DNA from: Ancylostoma caninum
Taxonomy: Eukaryota > Nematoda > Chromadorea > Rhabditida > Ancylostomatidae
Assembly: GCA_037903475.1 (NCBI GenBank)
Contig: JBAJFG010000154.1
Span: forward strand, 1 to 64,000
Reading direction: 5' to 3'
DNA length: 64,000 nt
The translations under genes were made by a program, and so were the position numbers. Every line of letters starts with the position of its first letter. The stretch's first letter is position 1. The notes beneath the pieces are model-generated. The model had not been told where the DNA came from and did not search any database. It saw only the letters and a list, made by a program, of their open reading frames with translations. Of this stretch, positions 25,945-37,330 are shown one piece after another.

Positions 25945-26699
25945 GAAGAGTTCTGGTGGACGAAAGTAAAAAGTAGCGGGGAAAGAAAGATGACGGCGAG
26001 GGGCTTCGCTTTGGGTTACGCCGCATGCGGTTCCATTTTGAAGGTTTTTCCTGAGTTTTTGATAACAGATGCGCTTTGCTTACTTCTGTGCGACTGTTGT
26101 CTATTAAAATGGTCAACCTCTAGATGGTATCTACATTAATTGATTCAGAAATAATTTACAAGCATTCATTGGTTTCCCAGTACCCTTCTTCGCATATTTG
26201 TATATTTGTATTCTAGATTTTGTGTATAGCTATGCAACAAGTATACACTCCTTTGTGCGTGTGGAAGCATTCAGTTTTATGTATGCATGATATGCACTTT
26301 TATCCACTCCACTACTTCATTCTGATTATTTATTTACTTCAATACTTTCGTGGAAGGCCCTGAAATCCGAATGAGCTGCAGTTTTAATCCTTTTCTCGGC
26401 TTATTAAGTTATAAAAAAAAAGAAAAGCTGCAAGCATGCTTAGGTACATAGGGTGGCAAAACGTTATGGAACGAATCGATGTTCCAGGCTACTATAATTT
26501 TCCCGGCGAATTAGCGTCCTTTGTGAACTTTTATGGAATCAAAATGCTCAATTTTTTCTGCTATTCCCGTTCTGATTCCTTTCGAAAAGCCATCTTCAGC
26601 GTTTATGCCTGAGGAATTTTTCGCTTCGAACACATCCTTCTTCGGCGCTCAGAAAATCCTTGCTCGAGCAGTTGATTTTGGTATGCTGTATACGGCACA
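25945..26699. other. gene-free stretch
   Basis: AT-rich sequence after the RTE element, with no supported gene, RNA or repeat. Confidence 0.4.
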
Positions 26700-27150
26700 G
26701 AGTACGTTGGATTTAAGGACAACTTCTCACCTCAGAATCATTTTCGAGATTCTTTATGAGAAAAGAATCTGCAGGAAACGCTTATCACAATGACAGACAT
26801 AATTTCTTAAAAAGTCCAGGAAAACCTTTTTTTGCTTTTTCGCGGAGATTTCGGGTGCTAATTGAGGCATCTGGCCCAAGGAAACGTCAGGTGTTAGCGA
26901 CTAATTATTTCAGATGCGCAACCATTGTGATCACCATGTGACAGATGTCCCAGTGGGCATTCCGAATTCTTCGCAAAAGAATGGGGTCAACAATGGGTTT
27001 TTTCCTAACTTTTCAAAGAATCATGCACAACGATGTGATCAACGTCGCCTTGAGATTCTTTTCATCTAAAAATCTCGAAAATGATTCTGATGTAAGGCAC
27101 TACCTTTGGGTCCGATGCATTCAATTGCCAACTAATTAGCAAGGTTTGGC
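26700..27150 (-). repeat. dispersed repeat with about 90-bp inverted ends, copy A
   Basis: The segment ATCAGAATCATTTTCGAGAT (read on the minus strand from about 27095) recurs inverted near 26735-26755, with flanking similarity of about 90 bp on each side. The minus-strand sequence is similar along most of its length to 31784-32150 on the plus strand, sharing for example GAAGAATTCGGAATG / GGAGAATTCGAGGTG followed by CACTGGGACATCTGTCACA-like sequence. It is non-coding and probably a decayed TIR element. Confidence 0.5.
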
Positions 27151-27880
27151 TCAATTCTGATAAATAAAGCCCATTCCGCTCTTTAACATGGTAGGACAAG
27201 GCATTTTTTTCTCAGCATCGTTCGATTTTTGAGCTTTATATTTCTCAGAGAAATGAACAGCGATGTTTTACCATCATTACCACCGTTTTTTCAAATCATA
27301 ACGTTCTCTTTAACTCTGCAGCCGAGGCGTTTGTTTTCCAATCCATATTTGCCGAAAATAAAAGTTGACAATAAAATAAATGGCTCGATTGGTTTGAATT
27401 CGCGCTATATAACGGCATAAATTGCGAAATTCTTCCGTTCCTGTCTTGTTTTCCAAATTTTTCAAGCCTCTAAATAGCTTGAGCGACCAGGGTCCGATTC
27501 ACGAACGCTTCCGGGAACTTTGGGACCTTCCCGCTTGTCCAAAATAGACGGAAGTTCCTGAAGTGAACTTCTTCAAAATTATTCATTTTTCTTTTGCTAT
27601 ATCGGAATTTTCTGATAAAATGCACTGATTTTCGCTTGTGGAGCTAACCATTTCTTCGTCTGTGGATAGATTGACGTGTTTCTGGTGAGTACAGTTGCAG
27701 TAGAGTTGAGGTTTGGTTTTTAAACGTGCCGTCTGCGCCTTTCAACTAAGGCGTTTATGAACTTGATTCTTTTGTTGTCATCAATTACTACTGCAAAAAA
27801 AGCGGTTCACCAAAATTCGTCAAAATATCATGCACACAGTTAGGAAATATCATGCACACATTTAGAAAGTTGCTAATTTA

Positions 27881-28743
27881 CGGGATGGGCCAAAATTACG
27901 GATGCCAGATTAATTTGACTTCCTGAACGAAGAAGTTATAATTTCTGGGAGGTCTCTAAGAGTGAATGTTACGGCAACAATGATCTACATTTTATACGCT
28001 TTCAGACTTAGCAGGTACATGGATGTTGTCTGCGGCAGGCAGGTAGTGGTCACTATCATTCTCGAGTCTTCGTGAAAAGTTCTAGGCTCACCTATGCCAA
28101 TATATGGTTCTTAGCATTTGTAGTGTCTAGGAATTACCCAGACAGCATAATCTGGTGAGTGGAGGCCGAAGGATTTGATAGGCCACCGACTGAAGTTGAA
28201 CACCTGAGAAAGTTTCGCTAGCACCATTTACAGGCCTTCTTGTGGGCTTCACGACCGGGGGATGCTTGATTTAGGAACTCCCTCTTTAATTTTTTCCTCA
28301 CACTTGTTCTCAATGATGGCTCGATAATATTCGTTCCACTAGATATTTGATGGAAACGGCTCATCGACATGCGTAGGTCACACCCGGTTTCTTCGCGATT
28401 TTGGCACATTTTGAGGACCAGTAACTTCCGTCCGGGAAAGTGGTGCCTGCTATTACCAGATATTTGACACATTATACCACTCTGTGGATAAAGTTCTCGC
28501 AAATTTTTGAAGGGTTACAACTCATGCGGGTCTAAACGTTGTTGTGGTGCTAACTTATAGTGACAGAACGATAGGTCTATAACTGGACAATGGTTGAAAC
28601 CGACAGATGAAATGAAATGTGCGGAAAGTAGAAGATTTGGACTATAGGAAAAATTTAACAAATTTCGAAGGGACCTTGAAGCTTGCCAATACTAGAGCAA
28701 ATTCACAGCGCAGGGGCACTATCCATAATTTTGGCCCGCCCTG
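27881..28743 (-). mobile_element. TIR element of the CAGGGYGGKCCAAAATTAYG family with transposase remnant
   Basis: TA flanks (27879-27880 and 28744-28745) enclose ends CGGGATGGGCCAAAATTACG and, inverted, CAGGGCGGGCCAAAATTATG. The minus-strand frame at 28218-28502 includes LRTSVRKKLKREFLN and GREAHKKACKWC. These look like the HTH and linker part of a Tc1/mariner transposase, but the catalytic domain is missing. At about 0.86 kb it is a deleted derivative. Confidence 0.7.
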
Positions 28744-31700
28744 TACTTTGGAATTTGCTAATTTACTTGTTTTAATGGCGTATATATGTATTCCTTACAT
28801 TTTTTCTCTGGCTTGAATATCCTTCCTTACAAAATTCTATCTACTTTCGGGGAGGTGTAGAACTCATTGAGTACACTCTGTGGCTTTGTTGACGCAGTCT
28901 AACCGCTAAGTGCATGCTGACTCATATTCATGCTCTATTACGGCCGAACTCCAGAACGTCGTGACTCACTTGCGACCCATAAGAAGATAGCACGGATTTT
29001 GCATTGAATTTGCATGTGAGAGCGGGGTCAAAACTAGCAGCCAGTTCGTTTCTCAGTGAGGTGTGAAATCGGCATTTCGATGCATACCGTCGTCGGTTCC
29101 ATTGAATGTGCTTCGCTCCATATTCGGATGCAGCGATGTAATCCTCACTCTCGCTTTGAATCAAAGAACGTTTGACGCTTTTCATTGTCCTCTCTTTACT
29201 CTTGGTCACGGCTTTTCAGAACTAGTCAACATGTGAAGTAGTAGCTGCATAGTGAAATGTTTTGTCCTGACATGCGAAATGATCCTTGGCTGTGGAGCAG
29301 AAATAGCCAGGAACGTCATGCACTGACCTTATATGGACTTGTCGTATTGTAATGATACTATGAATATGTATATATGGTGTTATATGCACTTGTAGTACTG
29401 CTATCGTTTTAGTACCGTTGCGGCATGCGCTGATAATAGTCTTTTTCTTCCAGGGCTAGCTGCATTCTATTTGTTAAGTGCACATCAGAAATTGCTTAAC
29501 TAATATTTCCATTCTTCTCATCTTGTTTTACCTTTGAACTTGGAGATTTCTATTTTTAGTGGTTTCTTCAACTACAGAGTGGCCCATAAATGCTATGTAC
29601 TTTATTAAAAAAAAAGCGCGCAGAGAGTATATAAAACCGCATTTGCGAGCGATGTCTTCGAGAATAATAACAAGAATTCGCTGTCATGTGATGAAACAGT
29701 GGAATTGTTGTTATGGGAAAATTTTGCATTGAAAAGACTTAAAAGGGAATTTATAAAAGATTGTCGCCCATTTGCGCGTTTCATTCCCCCTTCCAGAGCC
29801 GGCCTATTCTTTCCTGCAGGCCTTTTCCTTCTTTGAGCATTCCAGCATTCCCCAACTGGTGAAATCAAAGGGCTTTAACTCATGAGAAATGCCCAGCCAG
29901 CGTTGAGGGCAGGTGAGCTGTCAGGCCCGATCCTAGGTTATTTTCGTTTTGTTGGGCAGGCGCCCCATCCAGCAGAAGAGTCCAATTGCCACATTTGCAG
30001 GGTTTAGAAGGTCTTGAAAATAGCCAATTCTCCGTTATCTCTTTTCCCATTTTGTCGAAAGTTCTATTCCCATTTCCATGGAGATAGGGAAAGTTTTTTC
30101 CGTTCATCGAGAATCACGACAAATCCAGAAATTGTATTCCATGAGACGACCTGAATGTAAGTATTGAATTCGTCACAACTTAGCTCATGTATCTTACCGC
30201 TCAGATAATTGTGGAGCTGCTCAATCGTGAGCAGTTTCTCGTTGGTGAGGGTGGACGTTCTGTGCGAGCCTCAATGAAGTAATAACTTGAGAGTATGAGC
30301 GCCGTGGTATTCGCGAAAGGTAAGGAAATCGAGGAAAAATAATGCCTTTGGCTTCTTTAGTCGGTACTAAATTGTTCCCGAAGTGGTCGTTGGAGAATGT
30401 GCGTACATGGGTTTTCTGTGCGTTTCTCATTGTGAGAGAGTATTTATTGACTATCCTTTACTTTAACTTGCTTCGGCCACACCAGATTTTTATGAAGAAG
30501 CTTCATTGTGTTCTTACGATTGCGGAGAGACCTTATGAAATTCCGAGTGCGACAATGTGAAGAAGCGTTGTAACAATAAGGCTGCTCTAAGTTCTTTACT
30601 GCGGATCTTTTTCGTTCAAATTTCCTCAAGTTTAACTATAGCAATGGGTTTTACTATTTGGAGAAGTAAACGTTTTTCGCATCTGCCTTCACAATTAGTT
30701 AACAGCGGAGACTTTAAAATACATACAACCACTTTCCAATGTGACGGTTTTCATATGACAGCTCTATTGTTTCCACTGCGTGAAATCCTGCAGGTCAACT
30801 TTATTAACTTCGATCTTTGAGTCTTCTACGTCCGGTTTGTTTTCCCGTCTGTTTCGAGAGTATGTAAGAGCGTGTGCCGATGGCAACGCTGCGTGCTTTT
30901 TTACTCTCTGTGTAAATTTCAATCCACATCCGAGCCTTCTGTTTCTCTTGTTCTTATAGAAATCAAATTATGAATAATTCTATTTTCTGAATCCCACATA
31001 AGACTAGAGTACATAACTGGTATTCACAGGATGGTTTTTTAAGGAGAAATTTTCTATTTGTTTGATTTCCTTGTTTATTTATTCATTTATGTATGCATGT
31101 ATGTATATTACGCTGAGGATACGTCGCACGAAGAAGTTAGAAATTACAAAAACAGCTTTTGAACAAGAACTTGAGGGTAAGTAACGCGCAGGTGGAGTCG
31201 CTTAGAGTACAAATCCAGAGAATGTTAGTGTTTCTGAAGGTGGGGGAGGGAACAACGGAAGGTGTTAGTTTTTACATGTTGCTAATTCTCTCATTTACTA
31301 TGGCAACAATTTCGAGGTGGGCGAAAGTTTAGACAACAGCACCCTACTTTTTTAATGTGGAATTAAATACACAGGCAGCCTGGTTAGATAACGTTTCTAG
31401 TGCTCGTTGCAAGGAATGCTCGCCCATGCCAACTTTACAGTAGTTTTCACCGCTAGTTTTCCTACGGGACCCCTAATAGGAATCTCGAAGAACCATGGGC
31501 TTTCAAATAGTGCACCTTTTTCAGGTATTCACGACATTTGATGCCTTATTCGGGCAAAGTGAACGGAGCTTGTGTTTACCGAGTTGCAGCCGAGTTGTGA
31601 ATGAGAAAAGGCCATCCTAGCTATAGTAGGCTCCTTTTTTCAGGACGGAGGAACTACTTGTAGACGAGTTTTTAGCTGGCGCAATCTCTTTTTCGTGGGG

Positions 31701-31783
31701 TAATAGGAGAGGTAGTCAATTAGTCTCAATTGTTCTACAAAAGCTTCACATTTTCAGACTTGATGCGCTATCAGAGCCAGTAA
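28744..31783. other. gene-free stretch
   Basis: Minus-strand frames at 28928-29209, 29605-29868, 29880-30107 and 30221-30629 are open for 60-93 codons. None has a recognised domain, a paired splice site or an overlapping repeat that would explain it. They may be decayed transposon coding sequence. No RNA genes were seen. Confidence 0.35.
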
Positions 31784-32150
31784 AGCATAACCTCACGTCG
31801 GAGTCATTTTCGGAGCGATTTTCGGAGTCTGGAAGAATCTTCAAGATATGCTGATCACACTGGCATGCGTGATTCCTCAGAAAATTGTAGAAAAATATGT
31901 TTTTGAAACTGTTGTTCGTGGAGAATTCGAGGTGTCCATTGGGCAGCTGTCACAGAGATGTGCGGCTGCCCCTCTTCTTGGCAGGTGTTTCATGGAAATC
32001 TCTAATTCTCCACAAAAAAGGCTCTCAAAACGCGTTTCTCTGCAATTTTGTAAGGAATCGTGTATACCATCGTGATCGGCGTCCCCGAAGGATTCCTTTT
32101 GAGGGAAAATCTCGAAAACAGTTCTGAGGTAATCAAATGCCGCTAACTGC
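31784..32150 (+). repeat. dispersed repeat with inverted ends, copy B
   Basis: Same family as 26700-27150 but in the opposite orientation. The left end CTCACGTCGGAGTCATTTTC is mirrored near 32100-32140 by an AAAATCTCGAAAACAGTTCT-type sequence. It has no coding capacity. Confidence 0.5.
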
Positions 32151-35100
32151 TGACCCATGCATCCTGACACATCCGCTCATGTTCAATTGCGCGACGGGGC
32201 GAACGATAATGTTGATTGTTCCAGTTTTGTTGGATGCGCGGAAACACTTATATTCATGCTGTTAGTGTACTTTTCCGCGAATAACCCCAACATATTACCT
32301 GGTAGAGCTCCCGCTGTTGGCCCTGGCCTGGGAGCTAAACCAAAATGGTTGCGAATTCGTCGAATCTACTCGCTGATTTGGGGAGGCGTATCTTTTCACT
32401 CGATGCTCTGGTAAGCGTCGTTCTTTCATTGTCGCTATGGCACGTTATCCTAAATCTTTTGCGTAAACAGCACGAGAGTATGTTCAGAAATTTCCAGTCA
32501 GGCAGAATTCTCCTCGTTATTGATTGGAATTCCTATGTTTATTGAGGATTCAACATTAATTCTTAATTCCTATTGGCGGATCTTCTGCAGCATTCTTTAA
32601 GTTTATTAGCCTTTTTGCGAAAAAAAAAACGAGTGGAGTAGTGCTCTGATCCCATTTGCATTATATCTCGCGACTCTTAGTTGGTTAAAACTTCAAGAAA
32701 AATTTTATTAGTCCACTTCGCAACATGTGCATTTTACGTGCAAACGTCTGATTTTGCTTTGTCCAACGTGGTTAAATATAACTACTTGGACTTACCCTGC
32801 TTTACTCAACCTGGCTCTGACCAGTTGTCTAACCCAGTCTTGCTTACCTGCCGGCACGTAGATCAGGTTTCCTTGTTGCTTGTTGGTAGCTTAGATTAGG
32901 ATTCCTTGTTGGTAGCTATGTAGCTTCCTGAGCCTTGAGTACCCCATTGAGTTTACCTACAGTAGACATCTTAACGTATCCAAATTCACCCTTTACGTTG
33001 CACCCATCAACATGTTCAGTGATGTTGCCTATAGTCAGCCGCAACACATGGGTAATCAGACCCATGGGTATGAGATTACCTATTCTTAGAGTGATGCGTC
33101 GAAGTCCTGCAGATCTTCCTAAAGAAAGATTGCCGAAAGCCAAATCTGGTGATGTTGGTCATACTGGGGCCGCATTTACCTTACTCAGGGTAAACGTGTT
33201 AACGCCACATGAATTCACTTCATGCTAGCGCGGGTGTCAACAGGCTTGCTCTGGATGATCTCAATGATGCATCCAGGCGCTGGAATCCGGCTTAAAGGCA
33301 GGGGCCCACCTCATTCCGTTGTTGGAGTTGAAGACATATCCTAGGCCTTCTGGTCATGTTGATCACAGTAATATACACCATCAGGCTCAAAAGGACAAAA
33401 GCCCCATTTTTGAAGGGGTCAAACTGGCTTCATTTTTGGAGCCCGGAGGTGGATCGCTCCAAAAATCTGATTGCTGTGCTGGCTGCCTGCCACGGCTGAC
33501 GCGGTGGCCAACGAGTCTTGGCATGTTCAATCGATAGGATCAATGTCTTCACACGTCAACTCGAGTTGGCGAACTGTTACGGACCCCGTCCCAGAAAACG
33601 GGTTTTAACACCGTTTTGAGACAATTTACCTATACCGCTGGATTCATCATGTGGAGGAGATGTAGAATCTGCCATTATCTCAATCACGAATATGTGGTGG
33701 ACCCCTGCCTTTAACGCTTGCCAACATATTTGCAACAGGAGCCCAGCTGCATCACTGGAAGATTGGGTAACCTCAATCGACGAGTGTCTATACCCATGGA
33801 TCATTGTTGGGTGTAGACAGCTTCACGTTTAGGGAAAATTTTCGATAGACGGTAGGTGGATGATAAATTTTGGTACATTGACACGAGTAATCTCAGTGAT
33901 GCACCCGGGCCCAGGATTTGGCCAGTAGGTCCATTCGTCACTTTGAGAGCGAAATTCTCCGTTCTTCATCTCAGTCCTTGTCTTTTTCATTTTTGTGTTG
34001 ACTGATGTATTTTGCAGGCCTTCCCTATGACGCTGTACTGCCTCATTATTCACCACTTTCTGTCGTTCAAAAAGAATCGTATTGTATTTTCATGCAGGAC
34101 TGAGAAGCAATAAGGCGTGGGAACCCGATTCTAATTCCTTTTTCAACTGGTAGCTATCGAATGTCCGCCCACATTATCACATATTTCACAGGCTTCTTCT
34201 CTGAAGCATTTGTGCGATTGCTTTTCGAACATTCATTAAGAATTACCTAAAAACGGACATCTGGCCTATGTCTCCGCCCACATATTTGAGCAGTCTGTAC
34301 TGTTTCGTTTCAAGAATAGGGTGACTGTATGAGTCAGGTTGTCCAATCTTTCTGCGCACTTGTGTGTGTATTTCCTATTTTGAATGGTCCTTTTTGAATG
34401 CGTCGGTGACTTGGAGGTGCGGATGAAGTCGTCGATGTGAAAATCGGTCTTATCTGTCTTGTAGGACCAGATAATGCTCTCTTTTCTACAACAGCTTCAA
34501 CATTCAACATGCTCCAGCTGCTCCTACTCTGGTCAGGGCCCCTGAAAATGTTACTCATTTCTCAGGAGAATCTGCAGGCATCTTTACCGGTCTATCCTTG
34601 ACTTCTCGCTCGGAGAGGGTCAGCACATATTGTACTACTTTAGATTGTTGATGTGTAGCTGGAACAAAGAATACTCGGAAGATATGTAGGTGAGAGGGGA
34701 TCAAGGTAAATTTACGATTCTGTCCGGTCTGAAGCTAACCCTTCACTGTATGTAAAGTTCCAGAGACTTTTGGTTAGACTGCTAGTGGATCATGCCATGG
34801 TTACTTCTTTTTTCCCAGTTCTTGGTAAAAATTGCTTCCCCATGCACATCCCAACCCACTTCATGACTTTCTTTCTCAACTAATCCGTTTACCACGAAGT
34901 ATTCCCATCTGTAATATCTCCACCATACTTTACCTCCTAAATAAGAATGCCATTGTTCAAACTCATAGGAGAGCTTGTTTCATTTTTGCCGCGGCTACCG
35001 GCAGCGCATTTACTGCCATTAGAGTTGCCTCTAGCAGTTTTACTTTCCTGGATGCATTTCCGATGGCATTTGTCCGCCCGTAGTGAAATGAACGTTCCGC
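32151..35100. other. intergenic sequence upstream of the R-SNARE gene
   Basis: No supported gene. Two segments at about 33255-33290 and 33885-33920 resemble each other (TCTCARTGATGCAYCCRGGC), suggesting remains of a dispersed repeat. A minus-strand frame at 32916-33143 is open but unrecognised. Confidence 0.35.
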
Positions 35101-35107
35101 TTTACAG
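35101..35107 (+). promoter_or_regulatory. probable trans-splice acceptor immediately before the R-SNARE start codon
   Basis: TTTACAG directly abuts the ATG at 35108. No other upstream coding exon is needed to complete the protein. In nematodes this is the usual form of a spliced-leader acceptor. Which leader is used cannot be told. Confidence 0.55.
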
Positions 35108-36990
35108 ATGGCGGAGAACTCGCAAAGGCCTAACCAAGATGTGCGCATCAGCGATATGCGTCGTCAGGTTGATGAAGTGAAAAATGTGAGTCTACTCAGC
35201 TTGAATTCTAGTCTAGTCTACTTACCAATCCTATGTTGTCTGTTAACATCGCTCCTCTTTTTAGGTCATGGCGGCCAATGTTGCGTCAATTATGGAAAGA
35301 GGAGAACGATTGGATAGCATCGAGAGACGCACGGATGAGCTGCAGGCCTCGGTCAGTGCCAGTGCCATTTAATTTTAAGATTAAAATAACATAATACAGA
35401 CGTGAATGGAAGGGCTGCTTGATGATATCTGAAAAAAGAATAGACTTGAGCTAAAGCTGCGGTAGCCACCAGCAGTGCCTATCCGTTCCAGCTTAAAACT
35501 TGACTGATTACGAGTAAATTGCCCAATATTTTACCGAATAAATATATTTATAAAACGTAAACTTGTTTGTCCTGTCTTGAGTTCATAAAATTAGCAACCT
35601 GGAGCTGCAAAACGTTTATGTATCGTTTTCTCATGTTCATTTTTTTGCCTCCCAAAATTGAATCCTTCCTGGCTGTCTTTCCGTGGGAGTATTTAACAAG
35701 ATTCATTTAATAAAAATTCGTGTTTGTGCTCCTGCTCATGTTCATTACACTATGCTCTACTGCTTCAGCAATCTGTAAGCCGAGAAGCCGAGGTCAATGG
35801 GCGACTTCAGCTAGATTTTCGGCCGCGCAAGTTGTAGAGCATAATGTAGCGAACATGAAGAAGATTAGCTCCTTTCCTTTCGAATGGGCATTGATCGAAT
35901 ACCAGAGAATATTCCTATGGTAGAAAGAGCAACAGAACAGCAATTTCTATGGGCTAAACGTGAGCATGAAAGAACTTCTGGGCAGTATGCAACACCGTGA
36001 TAACTAAGCAAAACAGTTATCACATCTGTTGATTTCTTTTTATCTTGAAAGAAAATTGTCGCTATTCAGCATTTAACTATTAGATTCAGTGGGCTTACGC
36101 CTTATTTTATAATATTATAGGTAGTTAGGAGCAGAATTTTCTTCGTTGAGGTTTCAACGTAATCTGGGTTTTCGACTACGTTGAGCACATATGAGGTGGT
36201 GAATTCTGTTGAAAATCACGAAAAAAAAGTTTTGAATGCTTTGAATCTGCTGCTGTTGCACGAAAAGGTTGTCAAGTCCGGCTGGAACAGAAAGGTCGGT
36301 CGTCAACACTCTGTCGTCACCTATCTTCCTGATGCATCCCGATATTTGTCTTGTTTTGCATCCTTTTCTAGCAGATAGCGTTCGGTAGTGGGAAGAAAAG
36401 GCGAATGTAAGCTGCGCAGACATACTTATGGGCGAAAAAGCAAGAACTCAATCAAGCGAAAGATATTACAATTTATTACAATTTCACAACGTAAGAGGGA
36501 AACAAATCTTTACAACCATTTCAATTTAGGAGTGGTGCAGTAAAGTGTGGGGAATGAACTTTGCCATAGGAAAACTGAGTGATTGTAGGCGAAAAGAACT
36601 GATTCGTGCCACGCTATAACTCGTCCGAGAATAGAGGGATATCGTGTCTAATTTGTCGTATCCTTTGAATTTTTATATTTCCAACGATGCAACTTTCACA
36701 AAATTACTTCGGCTACAGCTGGCTTCTTCTATGTTAAGCCAAAAAAGTTATCATAGGTGTTAGGTGCTTCCTATGAAGCTTCAGGTTCCTCATTTCGCTG
36801 TGTTACGCTACAAGCTGATTTTAGTCCTTTGCAGTCGGCAAACTTCAAGATGACAGCGCATCGAGTCCAGCGTAAGATGTGCATGATGAACGCGAAGTGG
36901 ACCGTCATTTCCGTGCTGTTCGGCATAGTCGTCGCGGCCGTCGTCATCCTGCTGATCCTCCACGCGTGCGGTGTATTTGACAAGAAGTGA
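35108..36990 (+). CDS. R-SNARE, synaptobrevin/VAMP family, complete, three exons
   Basis: Exons are 35108-35185, 35265-35351 and 36835-36990, all phase 0, giving 106 aa. A short N-terminus leads into an R-SNARE motif that aligns without gaps to VAMP: QVDEVKNVMAANVASIMERG against [20 protein letters not shown], including the zero-layer Arg (ERGERLDSIE). Then come RTDELQASSANFKMTAHRVQ and a single C-terminal membrane anchor (WTVISVLFGIVVAAVVILLI) with a short luminal tail ending CGVFDKK. It would act as the vesicle SNARE in membrane fusion with Q-SNARE partners. Whether it is closest to VAMP2, VAMP4 or VAMP8 cannot be decided by eye. The 1.5-kb second intron holds nothing recognised. Confidence 0.92.
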
Positions 36991-37247
36991 GCTACCGTCC
37001 GCCCCCGGAACATCCGAAAATTGCCCAACTTGCTGGGGGTAACTTTCACCCTTTTCCTGTACAGTAGAGCTTCCCCTGTAATTCTTCCCAACCCCCGTGA
37101 AATTTGTCTATTTTTCTATGTCGATTAATTTCTGAAGAGGTTATTTTGACCGATTCACTTATTTTGTGCTCAAATGACGTAACCGCTTTAACCTTGAAAG
37201 TTTTTTTTAATTCTATGTATCTCTTCTGAAAGCTGTTGTTCGAAGTG

Positions 37248-37253
37248 AATAAA
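37248..37253 (+). terminator. poly(A) signal of the R-SNARE gene
   Basis: AATAAA lies 258 bp after the stop codon and is the first such hexamer on the plus strand. Cleavage would fall around 37265-37280. Confidence 0.7.
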
Positions 37254-37309
37254 GATCTTCATTGCTTCTTCCAGTTTACATGATTTTCTCCTTCTAGCGA
37301 CGATGATGG

Positions 37310-37315
37310 TTTATT
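37310..37315 (-). terminator. poly(A) signal of the Ras-like gene
   Basis: AATAAA on the minus strand starts only 15 bases after the Ras stop codon (37333-37331). Cleavage 10-25 bases further would leave the two convergent transcripts ending within a few tens of bases of each other. Confidence 0.6.
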
Positions 37316-37330
37316 GATTGCCTCCAGCTG

